Positions 34,784-47,000 of a stretch of 64,000 bases of DNA are shown one piece after another. Position 1 is the first letter of the stretch, and every line of letters starts with the position of its first letter. The DNA comes from Sordaria brevicollis (Eukaryota > Ascomycota > Sordariomycetes > Sordariales > Sordariaceae). The position numbers and the translations under genes are program-made. The stretch is taken from assembly GCA_033439795.1 (NCBI GenBank), contig JAUTDP010000006.1, positions 372,001 to 436,000 on the forward strand, read 5' to 3'. Under the pieces are notes generated by a model. It saw only the letters and a program-made list of their open reading frames with translations, was not told where the DNA came from and did not search any database.

Positions 34784-36691
34784 ATGGATTTGTCTCCCCT
34801 AGTAAAGGTGCGTTATTGAGCTTGTCGGCATGTTCTGATTGCCCGCCATCCCATCGCTTTCCCGTGCCCTGTACACAATCGCATTTGGCTGCCCCAAGAT
34901 AACCGAGATGGAACTCGAAGCTTGATGAGCTTGAATCTCGCTAATAATAGCTTTGCGGTCCAGGCCCATGACCATGCGAGAGCCGCTTCAATTGCGACAC
35001 AGACCGCCGACACCACGGTCGCGATCAATCAGCATGCCCAGGCCGCCGGAGAGTTTGCGAACGCCGCAAAGAGCACCACTAGCACTGAGGCTCTGCGGAC
35101 GTTGGCCCTTCTAGAGCAGCATCACAAGCGTTTGGCCGAACTGCTAAAGGTGCCCATCGAGCCGACAAGTCAGCCATCGAGTGTGGACAGTGACATCCCG
35201 GAGGAGGATGAGGAAAAGGCATCGACGAGTCAGGATGATGGGATCAAGTCGGGGAAATCGGACAGGGCTGGGCCGCCTTCGGTCGCCACGCCGCCCAGCG
35301 CAGCTAAACCACTGCCAACGCTCTCACAGCATCCCAGATATCGCCAGCGTGACCTTTCTTCGTCCATCGCCAGCAAGCTTGCGTCAGCACGAGGGATAAG
35401 GTCAAAATACCAGGGACAAAGCCAGCCTCTCAACCCAAGCGTGTCCAACGACCAGGCACCCGGAAACCTGGAAGTCCACCCTCGGAGCAGAGAGGGTTCA
35501 ATTCGGGACGGAAATAAGGGACAGGAAACGTCTGATAGGTCACAAAAGCAGCAGCCGAGCTGGGTACCTCCGGGAAAAGCATCACCTACCAAGGAGGATG
35601 CGACTGCTGCTTCCTCGAAACCCCAGGCATCTGGTCCTGACTCGCCGACTCCCAGCGATGACGGGTTTACAAGATTCTACAGCACATTTGGTAGTCTGAT
35701 CAACCGACTTTCCGCGCCTCTAGCTTTCGCCGGCCTCCCACTGACTACCGAAGAGTCTCCGGACGCCGTTAGCCCGGTGGCTTCCCCGGAGATTGCACCG
35801 CGCTCAGGGTCGAAACCGCCCCGGCAACCCAAGGGAACAACGGTATCTGTCTCAACCGACCCGGATCTTACCAAGATTTATTCTCGCGCCACTCTACGCA
35901 CCCTAGCACGCGATGGCCACGCACCTGCCGACTCATTCTACGTCGTCCCGACTAGCGGTCACACGGCTTCCTATGCTAGCATCCTGAACCACGAACAGAA
36001 GGAGAAGCGGCGCCTTGCCGCTTCGATTCATAGTCACCGCGCTGACCACGACGACCAAGAAGATGACGAGGATGACTTCGTGGACGCTAGAGAGTCGCAG
36101 ATCCAGTCGCCGCCCGTGCTTCCATCATCGTCCTCGGCAGTTGCTGGTGCTGCGAACCCATCTTCCGCCTTCCGCAAGAGGCTAGGAAGGTCCAAGACGG
36201 AAAAGGATCTGACCAACGTGATCGAGGAGCTGCACATGGAGAACCAAACCCTCAAGGACGCACTCGACAAGGTGAGCAGGCGGCTGCACACCTTTGAGGT
36301 TCACTCGCAGACATCGACCCTGGCGTTGGCGCAGAGTATTCGGTTGCAGCATCCTCCTGGGACTACTGCCGGTGGTCACGGGTCGCCTATCAATGCCAGT
36401 GGAGTGATGAGTGCTCAGAGTGGTGCTACTTATCCTTCCGAGGAGGTGGCAGCGCTCAAGAGAAAGAATAGGGAACTGGAGGAACAGATGATGAATATGA
36501 CTAGGCAGATGGCGGCCATGGAGAAGGATCATGATAAGCTGCAGAAGACTGTGGAGAAATACAGAGAGAGGTGGGAGCAACTGAAGGCGGGTGCCAAAGC
36601 GAGGAGAGAGGCACAACAGAGCTTGACGCAATTGAGCGGCGGCGGCGGGCAAGGAAGTGGTGGGAATCAAGTAGAGGGTGAGGCTGCCTGA
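34784..36691 (+). CDS. MIT-domain coiled-coil protein
   Basis: A 24-nt first exon (34784-34807, MDLSPLVK) is joined across a 156-nt intron (GTGCGT donor, GCTAAT branch, CAG acceptor at 34961-34963) to 34964-36691, giving 583 residues. This model is preferred because it places AHDHARAASIATQTAD, the start of an MIT-like three-helix bundle (about 9-70), right after a natural N-terminus and gives a perfect branch-to-acceptor spacing; the alternative ATG at 34925 lies inside that intron. Seen: the MIT helices (VAINQHAQAAGEFANAAKS, EALRTLALLEQHHKRLAELLK), a long Ser/Pro-rich disordered region, a conserved-looking patch (YSTFGSLINRLSAPLAFAGL), and two coiled-coil stretches near the C-terminus (NVIEELHMENQTLKDALDKVSRRL; EVAALKRKNRELEEQMMNM through KTVEKYRERWEQL). 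MIT domains usually bind ESCRT-III tails, so an endosomal or trafficking role is inferred. Confidence 0.82.
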
Positions 36692-37714
36692 GAAGGACCA
36701 AACATGAGCGAACTCGTAGAGTATACATATACGTGAAGGGTCGTAGAGGATAAAGCGGAATATACTTTGTATAACTATCTATGGGTCCTTACCTTCAACG
36801 GCGTCTGAAATGTGCTTTGCATTTTGGCCACCAAAACGCCATGGGCGGACATATAAACTTCAGCTATTATCATAGCCACCGACGTTCAGTAACTGTAAGT
36901 CGCTTCCCCAAACCCCGACGGAAACGACAAAGCCCGTATTTGCTTCCGTTTCCGCTTCCGCTTCCGCTCAAAACCACCCCCCGGCCCCGATAGCCTCCGC
37001 CTCCACCATCACCGACCGACAGCCGAGGCGCCCCACACCTGTTCCCCGGTCTTCCCGTTTTCCGACCCTTCCCCGGCCGGCCCGGTTCCACCTCCGTTTC
37101 CACTCCGTTCACCAGGAACACCATGTATCCGAACCTCGCATAACATCCAATTATCCACATGACGCCGCTCCAGGGTCGTATGATGTCACATAGCCCCGGC
37201 GCATGAAAAGGGAAGGAAGGGGATAGATTGCGTTCTCCCTTCCGATCCGTGGCGGCGACGGCGGCGAGGAACGGATGAGTGAAATCGGTATTAGGCGTGT
37301 TGGGATGTGTGGGGAAAACCGGGAGGCAGCTGATATGGTAATGGGTGGGCAGGTATTGTATGAATATGATGATGTACGTAAATTGATGAAGCACCGTGAG
37401 TTGTCTTACAGACTAAACACTATTAACGACATGGAAAAACAAGCATATGTCTGGTATATAGTATTGATATTTTTTTTCCTCTCTCGCTGTTCTGTCCACC
37501 TACATAGATGAATGTAGACATGCTCCTGTTGATATAGATATGGTATGACTTTTGTTTGCATCTTCCGCCCGCGGCAGTTGCAGTCTCGATGAGTTGAACA
37601 TCGTTTTTGCTGCCCTTTTTTCCGCAACCTTCCTTCACTTCCCTTCCACCCCAAAACTTTGATCCTTTCCATCACTCTTCTCCCCACCTTCAACCTCGAT
37701 TTTCACGGCGCAGT
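36692..37714. other. Convergent intergenic region MIT-domain gene / met-5
   Basis: About 1 kb between stop codons. It includes a short CCGCTT hexanucleotide repeat near 36945-36968. No gene is supported. Confidence 0.45.
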
Positions 37715-39310
37715 TTACCAAGCAGTAATGTCCTCCACCTCAGCCTCTCCAAACGTGCTGCTCTTGGTAATCTGGCCAACCGAGCTCTCCACCTGCTCAG
37801 CTCCCTCAACGCCATCCTTGTTCATAATATCCGGCAACACTTCCCTCAGGAAGTTGAGGATGTACCGATTGACCTGCTCAAACTGGAGCAAGAACGCATC
37901 GTGGCCCTCGGGCGAATCAATCCTTTCGAGGCGGGCATCGGGGATGTGCTGCGCCAGTTCCTCCTGCTCGGCGAAAGTGAAGAGACCGTCGCTTTCGATG
38001 CCAAGAACGAGAGTGGGCTGCTGGATCAAGGCCAGGGCCTCGGCGATGGAAGGAGCACGCCCGCGGGAGACGTCGTGCGTGTCCAGCTTGCGTGTCATGG
38101 CGATGTAGCAGTTGCTGTCGAAGCGCTTGACAAACTTGCTGCCTTGATAGCGCAGGTAGGACTGAGCGGAGAAGTAGGTTGATTGCGGGGGCATGACGTC
38201 GCCACCGGTCAAGCTGGTCTTTTGAGGGCCGTGGAACTGGGGGTCAGATTGGGCTTCGGCGGCAGCTTCTTGATTGGCATTGCTGGCGGCTGTGGCATCA
38301 ACAGGTCTGGCGATGCCGGTGCTGTCGTTGCTGTTGGACCGAGACAAGTTGGTGCGCTTCACCTTGTGGCCGTCGTTGTGGATGTGGAAGTGCGCCTCCG
38401 AGGGGGTGGACGGAGTGGGCCTCTCACGGATGATCTGCCGGCGGGACGGATCGGGAGTGTTCCGGCCAAAACGGGCCTCGAAAGAGTTCCGGCTCCGGTA
38501 GGTCAGGAGAGCGGACATGCGGGCGGCTCCGAGACCGGTCACAGGTGGGTCCTCAAAGGAGTAGTAGCCGTCGTCATACTTGGGGTCGGCGTAGATGGAC
38601 TGGCGCTGAGCCTCACCCCAGCTGATGCCCCAGGCGCTGTGCCTGCTCGAGGTGGCGATGGGAACGACGCATCGCACGTAGTCCTTGCCGAAGTAGGCCC
38701 ATTCGAGAACGAACATGCCGCCAAGAGAACCGCCGATGACGGCGGCTACCTGGCGAACGCCCAACTCGTCAAGCAGCAGCCTGTGCAGCCTGACGTCGTC
38801 CCGGATGGTGGTCAGGGGAAACTCGGGACCGTAACGGCCTTTGCTCGGATCACCATCCTTAGCGGTGACAGGACTGGCGGTGCCGTAGGGACTGCCCAAG
38901 CTGTTGAAACAGACGATGAAGAAGCGAGAGACGTCAAAGGCCCGACCAGGTCCGCCCAAGAGAGGACCCCACCAGTCACTCACATCGGCGCTGCCAGTCA
39001 AGGCATGGCAGATGACCATGGCATTGTCACCGTTGGCGTTGAGAGTGCCCCTGGTGGTGTAGGCCACAGGGACATTGTGAAGCGTGACACCCGACTCTAG
39101 CGTGAAGGAAGGAATCACGGCGATTTGCTGGTCTGGGATGAGAGCCGCGAACGGATTCTCGGGTTGGGATTGGATTCTTTCTTGGAAGTATTCAGCCACC
39201 GTTCTTTGACGAGATCAAGGGGAGAGAAAGGAAGGGGGTAAGCGAGTAAACTGACCATATTTGGGCCGGCTCTGGCCGTTGGTGACAGCACTGTTGTTGG
39301 AGTCGCTCAT
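37715..39310 (-). CDS. met-5: Homoserine O-acetyltransferase (methionine biosynthesis, met-5 type)
   Basis: Exon 1 39310-39256 (MSDSNNSAVTNGQSRPKY) and exon 2 39180-37715 are separated by a 75-nt intron (GTCAGT donor, GGCTGAAT branch, CCAAG acceptor) and give 506 residues. The enzyme transfers acetyl from acetyl-CoA to homoserine, the committed step toward methionine. Seen: an alpha/beta-hydrolase fold with the nucleophile elbow GGSLGG (Ser170), acid in LGIESDGLF (Asp416) and base in EGHDAFLL (His445); the substrate-pocket strand MVICHALTGSADVSDWWGPLLG; and the fungal insertion of about 70 low-complexity residues (about 270-345) before FSAQSYLRYQGSKFVKRFDSNCY. The frame extends 5' of residue 20 through intron sequence, which explains a spurious GTG start at 39199. 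It is divergent from THO2; CYS3-like and CPC1/Gcn4-like sites lie upstream. Confidence 0.95.
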
Positions 39311-39589
39311 GATGAGAGAGGTAGAGGTATGAGGTATGAGGTGAGTTCTAGACTCTTGACTATAATGATAATGAGGCTCTTGAAGTGGAAGTTTGTTCTC
39401 CTGCGCGGTTGCGTCACTCGTTGGATCCCCGAAGATAGTCTAAGTGTCAGGTCTTGGCCTTGAGACTTTCGAGAAGGGAAAAGTATCAAAAGACTGCAGT
39501 TTGTTGTGTACGAGGCAGGCTATGAGCGAGTGAGAAAGATCAAAATTCGATCCCGAGCATTTAAGGAGAGACTGAGGCTAGACGACGTA

Positions 39590-39596
39590 TGACTCC
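39590..39596 (+). promoter_or_regulatory. CPC1/Gcn4-like half-perfect site (TGACTCC)
   Basis: Six of seven bases match the TGACTCA consensus of the cross-pathway control activator. It sits about 280 bp upstream of the met-5 ATG. A second 6/7 match (TGACTCT) is at 39752-39758. Chance matches are common at this length. Confidence 0.25.
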
Positions 39597-39680
39597 AATA
39601 TCAAGACACTAATAATCGGTCTAGAAGGGAACGGGAGGGAACAACTAGGAAACAACTGGCAAAAAATGCTGCAAGCGTGG

Positions 39681-39690
39681 ATGGCGCAAT
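39681..39690 (+). promoter_or_regulatory. CYS3-like site (ATGGCGCAAT)
   Basis: Nine of ten bases match ATGGCGCCAT, one form of the palindromic ATGRYRYCAT consensus known for the Neurospora sulfur activator CYS3. It lies about 370 bp upstream of the met-5 ATG, which makes biological sense for a sulfur amino-acid gene, but a single imperfect site is weak evidence. Confidence 0.3.
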
Positions 39691-40418
39691 CGCTAGACTG
39701 GCACCGGCCGTGGGGGAGCTGTGTGGATGATGGATCTCCAGTACGAAAAGATGACTCTTGAATGGACAATCGGGATAAAGAAAAATGAAGAGCGGGAAGG
39801 TACAAGCTCCAGGTACCGGAGGCGTTCAGGAACTCTCAGGCGGGCAGTTGGTCGTCAGGGTCAACCAAGGGAACAGATGAATCACTTGGAGACGCCGGCA
39901 ATCGGCCGTCATGGAGCGGGGACCAGGGGGTGACTGGCCCGTGCATCTCTCCGGCATCCCCCTCGTCGTAAGAAGCGGAGGAGCCCCACGCGGTCCACGA
40001 TGCCACACTCCACACTCAGTGACAGACCTCTACAGTGCCCTTTCCAGCGCTGCAGGGCATTTTCTCACTGTTCCGAGTTCGCGACGACGGAATGCAGCCT
40101 CATCTGCAAGGCTGAGTCTCTTCAACTTCTCGGGCCATGCCATAGCTCTTATCGCATCCCCACTTATTTTTATCTTTTACTGTGCTGCGACTGGGAAATA
40201 GCGGACAGCGACGCAGCACAACACTAGGTAGCAAACCCGCCCAGTGCAAAGAACAGAAGTGTACAACCAACGCCAGAGAGCTTGCGATTTGTGACGCGCT
40301 ACTGGCCCAGCAAACCACAACGACGCAGCAACTGCAACTTAACCGCAACTGCAGCTACGTTCTGCCTACCGACAGCATTTCTCGTGGGACGGTTTGAATC
40401 TCCTCGTTCTTCAACGGC

Positions 40419-40434
40419 AAAAAAAAAAAAAAAA
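40419..40434 (+). repeat. A16 homopolymer
   Basis: An uninterrupted run of 16 A bases in the tho2 upstream region. Confidence 0.95.
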
Positions 40435-40793
40435 GGTCCCAACCACCTTTACCAAACGAGGCACGGTCTCCAACGACGGACACACCACGTCGCCTTTTTT
40501 CCTTTGTCCGCCATCTTGCTCGGCACTGGGTACCCCAACCCGAACATCCATCCAACGGACTCTTTATCGTCGCTCATTCATTCAACTTAATAGTGGTAAT
40601 TGCATCTTTCCATTCAATCGCGCGCGCCTCGTGGACGTTCTTTGTCTTTTGTCTCTGCATCACCTTCGAGCCAGTCAGAAGAGAGTACGCCCGCCTTACC
40701 TGGTCCCTCTTCTCAACTTTCCTTTCGCTTGTCGGTCTGGACCTTGAAAGCGCTTCACGTCACCTCTGCGATCCGTCTACTATCCTCGAGCCT

Positions 40794-40829
40794 ATGGAAC
40801 CGTTCTATTGTCGGACATTCTTCTTCTGA
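40794..40829 (+). other. Upstream ORF 1 of tho2
   Basis: ATG followed by 10 codons and TGA (MEPFYCRTFFF), in the presumptive tho2 leader. It matters only if transcription starts upstream of it, which cannot be seen. Confidence 0.4.
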
Positions 40830-41005
40830 CACCGTTTTGTTGCGTCTTAGTCTTGAACCTAAGGTGAAATCAAAGTCGACTTGAGCTCACCTGTAAAGCA
40901 AAACAACGACGACGACAGCAAGATCCGCTATTCGCATCTCGACCGATTACAAGGGCGATCAACGAACGAGTTGACTGCGGTCAAGAGCACCGCCAGCAAC
41001 AATAG

Positions 41006-41041
41006 ATGACGCAACAGTCGTCACTTTACTACCGCCAATAG
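41006..41041 (+). other. Upstream ORF 2 of tho2
   Basis: A 12-codon frame (MTQQSSLYYRQ, TAG) that ends 13 nt before the tho2 ATG. Such a close uORF almost certainly lies in the mRNA leader. Confidence 0.5.
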
Positions 41042-41054
41042 AGAGAGCAGCAAC

Positions 41055-44000
41055 ATGCCTCCCAAGCGCAAGAGATCCGATCATCGAGGGCCGTCCGACA
41101 ACGGCCCCTCCAGACCTGCCCCCCATCGACCCGACAATACGTCACTAGGACAGCATGACCGAGGCTATGATGGAGGACGTGGTGGTGGTCGCAATGGAAG
41201 AAACACCCGGAGACCCGATCGTCGCGACTCGAACCAGCCTTACAACAGCAACAATAACAACAGCAATCCTAACCCCCCCATACCGTCGTCCGCTTCCCGC
41301 CCTCCGAGCTCTTCTTCGGCCAACAACCTCCCTCCGATAAACACTGCACCGCCAACTCCAGCTCCGATCCAGACCGCGGCGGCACCCACGCCAGTACCAC
41401 CGCCTCAACCAACATACTCGGCGCCCCCTTCGCCCATTCAGCCTGGCTACGATTATAGCATCATCACCGATGACCGCATCTCTAGGTGGTCAAAAGGCGC
41501 GCGTCAAGAAGTCATCGACCATGGCGTCCAGTCACGCGACGACGAGGACCTCACTGAGGTTGCGGCCATATTCCAGGAACTGATCCACTCCGCTGTCGAC
41601 GGTCGTCTTCCCGGTACCGATGCTGGCAAGGTCATCAAGGATATACTGGGTCCCGAGCCCTCAGAGGCTGATCGTGCCGCCCTGGCTTTCGATGCCCATA
41701 CCCTGTTTCTCGATACCGTGGCGACCTTCATGGACGTGGAAAATGCGCCTTTCCGTCCCCAGCTCCGTGATCTCATGTACGCCACGGAGGTGTCGACTAC
41801 CCTAATGCGGCAAATCCTGGACGCTGCGGTTCTTCAGCCACTGGGCCTCGTTCGCGATACGTTCGTGCGCGTGGGCATCCGACAGTCCACGAACCTGCTC
41901 TATCGCCAGGCGAACTACAACCTCCTGCGAGAAGAGACAGAGGGTTATTCCAAGCTGGTTACCGAACTGTTCACCACTAGCAGTGCCGAACCACCATCTT
42001 CCGAGGTCGTGCAGGCTGCGTTCAACAAGGTTATGGGCCTTATTGGAACATTCGACTTGCACCCGGGCCGTGTTCTGGACGTTACGCTGGACGTCTTTGC
42101 CTCAGTGCTTATTAAACAGTTCAGGTTCTTTATTAAATTCCTGCGCGTGAGCTCTTGGTGGCCCCGTACCCAGATCAAACTTCCACCGGACACATTCGTT
42201 GGTGGCTTACCCATATGGGCCCTCCCCGATCACTCCAACTGGGTTGCAAGCGAAGAGGAGGAAAAGGCTCTCGCTGCTCAACGTCTCAAGCGCGACATTG
42301 CGTTCTGGGATAGAGCGCGGAAGATCAAGCTAGACGCGTTCTTCGAGCTCGGCGGCCGACAGATCACAGTCTTGGAAGATGAAGAGCTTCCGGATGCGGA
42401 GAGCGGACAGGAAAGCAGTATCGAAAAGGAATGGATCAAAATCACAAAAACCCTGCCACCCACCGGTAACCGCGATGCGGCCCAGATGCTCGGCTTCAAG
42501 TTACGGTTCTACACGACAGAAGCTAGGGACAGCGAGGACATGCTCCCGGCAAACCTTCTCTATCTCCTTGCGCTGCTCATTAAGGTTGGGTTTATCACAC
42601 TAACAGATCTTTGGGAGCATATTTGGCCTCCAGATGACATGATGGAGGCTGTCAAGGAAGCCAGGTTCAAGGAGCTGGAAGAGAAGGAGAGGGCAAACCG
42701 ACCAGGTGGCGCCGCCAACGCGTTGATGATGGCCGGGGCCCTTCCAGATGACATGGCACCTCCTCCTATGAACAGTCGCCGCGACATGGCTCACGGAAAA
42801 GCTGATGCTGACACCAAGGCCACAGCCGAGACTGTCGAAGAGAAGCCCAAGCTTCCAGAACCCGATGACCAAAAGGTCATTCTTCTCAAGTGTCTCCTCA
42901 CAATCGGTGCTATCCCGGAATCCTTGTTTATCATTGGACGACATGACTGGATCCTGCAAGCACATCCCGACCTTTTACCTCTTGTACATCGTATTCTTCA
43001 CCACTCTGTCGAGACTGTGTATCAACAAAGCCGCCCTCAGCCCAAATCTTCGGCCTCGGCCCACTGTCCTGGCAAGAAACTCCCGGATATGGATCAATCT
43101 GGCGTTCCCAAAGGCAGTGTTAGGCTCGCCGCTATCACTCCTAAACGCGCCTTGAGGTGGCCGTTCCCGGACGAAACCAATGAAGGTGGCGGATACCGCT
43201 TCTACTGGGACGAGTGGGCGGATAATGTTCCTGTCTGCCAAACTGTCGACGACATCTTCACCCTCTGCGATACCTTTGTGAACGTTATTGGCGTGAACAT
43301 CGGCCAGGATGCTGGTCTGATTGCGAAACTTACAAGTATCGGCGCCAAGAGCATGGCCGATGACCAGTCGCCGGCCAACCGTTCCCGTTGGTTGTTGCTA
43401 TTGAAGCGCCTGCTTGTACCATCCTTGAGTCTGCTGGAGACCAACTCCTCAGTTGTCGATAGTGTCTGGACTCTTCTCAAGCAGTTCCCTATCCATGTTC
43501 GATACAACGTTTACGCTGAGTGGTACGAGGGTCAGACATCCCGACTCGAACCCATGAAAAAGGCGTTTGCTCGAACCCGTCTCGAGACGCTCAGTACCAT
43601 GAAGCGGTTGTCTTTGACCAATATCCCACAGATGGCTAAAACCCTTGCGAAAACTGCTTATCCATCTCCCGGCATTGTTTGCAAGGTCGCGCTGCAGCAA
43701 ATCGAATCCTACAGCAACCTGATCGAGGCCTTCGTCGAGTGCGCCAAGTATTTCACTGACCTTGGGTACGATGTCCTCGTTTGGTCCGTCCTTAGCTCTC
43801 TTGGTGGGCAACAGAGAAGTCGGACGCAAGAAAGCTCGGTTCTGCTTACCAGCAAGTGGCTCCAGGCTTTGTCCAGATTCTCAGGCAAGGTTTTCCTCCG
43901 TTATTCAACCATGGATCCCACCCCCATCCTTCGTTATGTGGACAACCAGCTTTCCAAGGGGAACTCCACCGACCTTGTTATTCTCAAGGAGTTGATCTCC

Positions 44001-47000
44001 TCAATGGGAGGTGTTGTTTCGGATTTGGATTTCACCGATGCGCAGCTTCATGCCATGACCGGTGGTGAGCTTCTAAGACGCGAAACTCTCACGAACCTAG
44101 GCGATAAGCGTTACGTATCGACAAAGAGTGCTGATCGACTCATTCGGGCCTTAATGACTAACGGACTTGCTGGTCGCCTTCTCGCCAACATTGCTCAATA
44201 CCGCCAAAGCGCCATTTCGGCGGTCGTCCAAGGCGATGCTCACATCAAGTATCTAGCAACCATGGCAGACGACACTCACCAGGTGCTACTTCAGTATCTC
44301 GATCTTCTCCGCAGTAGTCTTGATGGAGAGACCTTCAACAACCTTGTTCCCAGTGTCATTCGTCTTATGCGCGACTACGGTCTTGGGGCAGGTCTTGCGT
44401 TCTTGATCGGACGGGCCAGTATTCGCACGGCTATGAACCGAGTGCGAGGCCAGTCGGAGAGTCAGACACCAGCTGCTTCAGCTGCCCCTGACACGGACGG
44501 AGATGTCGCCATGACTACAGTAAATGGTGATGATGCTGTCAACGCGCCTGCCGCCGACGGCCAAACCACGGTTCAGGCTCAAGGTGCCAATGAACGGAAG
44601 GTGGACCCTGTTTTGGAACCTTTCCAGCCTCTTATCGACGAGATTCCCACTGTCTTGTCAGAGGACACCCTCCGGTATCTTACTCCTACCTGCTACGTCC
44701 TCTTCTGGGCCTTGCAACTGGGCGACCTTTCCTTCCCCCAGGACAATTACAGCGACGAGGTCAACAGACTCAAGAGGCTCGCCAGGGAGGTTATGAACGA
44801 CAGATCGGACATGACACGAAACGGAATGAACAAAAAGACGCAGAAACAAGCTGAAATTAACGCTCGCGTTTCATCCCTTCTCAAGGAGAATAGCGAAGAA
44901 CTACAACGATATTCCAAATTCCGCTTCCAGTTGAGCAGACAACTCACTACCTGGTTCCCTGCTGACATGGCAAAAGTCAAAACGACGGCTGACACCATGC
45001 TTGAGGAATGCATTCTTCCTCGGTTGCAACTTTCCGGCCTGGATGCGGAGTACAGCTTCAGATTCCTCAAGTTTCTTCACGAGTTTTCGGCACCAAATTT
45101 CCAACTCATGGCAGTCTACGATCGGCTTTTCCAGCATAACAGGATCCGCAGTATGCTCTTTACTTGCACCGTACGTGAAGCGGAGCACATCGGCCGGTTC
45201 TTGAAGTGCATCCTTAGCGAGCTCTCGAGGTGGCACGGCGACAAGAATGCTTACGAAAAGGAGGCGTTGGGTTCCAAGGAGGTGCAAAAGGAGAAGAAGG
45301 AGAAGACAAGGAATTACGTTGGTTTCGCTACCGAGTTTGACGCGGACGGGAAACCTACGAAATTCGTTGAACACGATGCGTTCCGTGACCTTGTCTTCAA
45401 GTGGCACAAGGAGCTCAACTCGGCACTTAGGGCGTGCCTCGATGACATGGAGTGGATGCATATCAGGAACGCCATCACGGTGCTCAAGGCTGTGATTGAT
45501 TTCTTCCCGGCAATCAATTTCATGGCCGAAAAGTTTCTCGCTCAACTCAAGACCATCACTGAGCGAGAGGCCGCCTCCAAGAACGCCCCCGAGTCCGAGG
45601 CGGGCCATCGTGTCGATCTTTCGGTCACAGCACAGACGGCATTCTCTGAGTTGCAGAAGAGAAAGTCGAAGTGGATCATGGTTCAGGCATTCCGCCCTGG
45701 TATTGTAAGTGCATCGGCTCAGGCTCCGACGCGCACAAACGCTGACCGATCGCAGACGGGTGATTCAAAGGAGGAAGGCAAGTCTCAACAACGCAATGCT
45801 GCAGCTGCTACCAACGACAACCCACGCGGGCGGAAACACACCGCCGCCGAGGTTGAAGATGGCGAAGTCAAGGATAGCAGAAGTGGAAGATCTGGCGCAG
45901 CCTCTGGAAATCAGAGGGACTCTGCTCCGACGAGAAACCTCCCTACTAGGGAACCGCAAAAGGACGTCAACCCTCCCCAAAGGTCAATGGGAGGTAATGG
46001 ACCGCCTCCGCGACCTCCAGCGCCCAACGCGACTCCGCTACCGGCCAAACTTCCTGGAAACCGCAATGATGCCAACAGATCATCAACATTAAACTCTGGC
46101 GGTCGTGGGCTGCCCAGCAATCCTGATTTGCCTAGGAGGCCAGATGTGCCAATACCAGAGGTTTTCAGCGCCAGTCACTTCAACCGAGGCCAGCACAACA
46201 TTAACAACAATAGACGGGATGCCGCTCCGTCTAGGGATAGTCGTGATGCTCGAGAGCCGCGTGAGCCTCGGGATCCGCGTGAGACGCATGCTCGTGAACC
46301 AAGGGAGCCCGCCCATGGTCGGGATAACAGAGATCACCGCGCGCCGGAAACGGCACGCCCTGAACGACCACGCGACTTCCCATCTGCCGACAGGCGCCCT
46401 GCAGAGCCGTCCACAAGGGACTCATCTCGCCTGGCTGATAGGGATTGGCCGAACCGTACGGACCCGCCAGCTCGTTGGACCGAGCCTGCAGCTGCTTCTG
46501 GTCGTGATGGCCGGCAGCCACGAGACAGAACACCCCATGGTGCTAGCCGGCACGATGGAAGACTGTCCAGGGAAAATGCAGGTATGGCACCTTCAGCTGC
46601 TGCCCCAGCTCACAATGACGCCCCTGAGCCGCCTATCAATCCGGAACGGGCGCGACTTCTAGCAGAGATCGAACAGAAGCAGTCTCATCCCACCCCGCCA
46701 AGAGCTGCCGAGACGCAACATGCTCATATCAACCCTGCAAGAGCTGCCCTCATCACCGACGTTCGTGAGCCGCAAGGCCGTACCTCGTCCAGGGAACAAA
46801 CTCGCGAACGGCCTCCCCGTACAGAATCTCCTAGGGCATCTGAACGGTCAGCGACAAGTCAGGCTGATACTTCTCGCGACGACCGTCAAGGTCGTCATCG
46901 GCACTCTGACTATCACAGCACCAGCCGTGAATCTCATGCTCACGGCGAATCGTCACATGGCCGCCTGGAACGCCCAGCTGAGATCGAGAGACCAGCAGTA

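Larger units (their letters stand above)
39311..41054. promoter_or_regulatory. Divergent promoter region met-5 / tho2
   Basis: About 1.74 kb between divergent ATGs. The left part is the met-5 promoter; the right part, from about 40.4 kb, is C/T-rich and reads as tho2 leader. It contains a 16-base A run at 40419-40434 and two 12-codon upstream frames before tho2. No gene is supported inside. Confidence 0.5.

Noticed and set aside
34925..34963. ATG at 34925 as start of the MIT-domain protein
   Set aside because: The stretch lies in a well-formed intron with ideal branch and acceptor, and splicing from 34807 gives a better N-terminus.
38183..39100. 305-codon plus-strand frame
   Set aside because: It is antisense to met-5, starts at a non-ATG codon and reflects the codon bias of the real gene.
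39181..39199. GTG at 39199 as start of met-5
   Set aside because: Fungal nuclear genes start at ATG; the sequence is intron, including the branch point, and exon 1 at 39256-39310 supplies the start.
46573..46665. Possible second intron in the tho2 tail (GTATGG ... CTAGCAG)
   Set aside because: Poor donor and no clear branch point; the reading frame is continuous, so no intron is needed.
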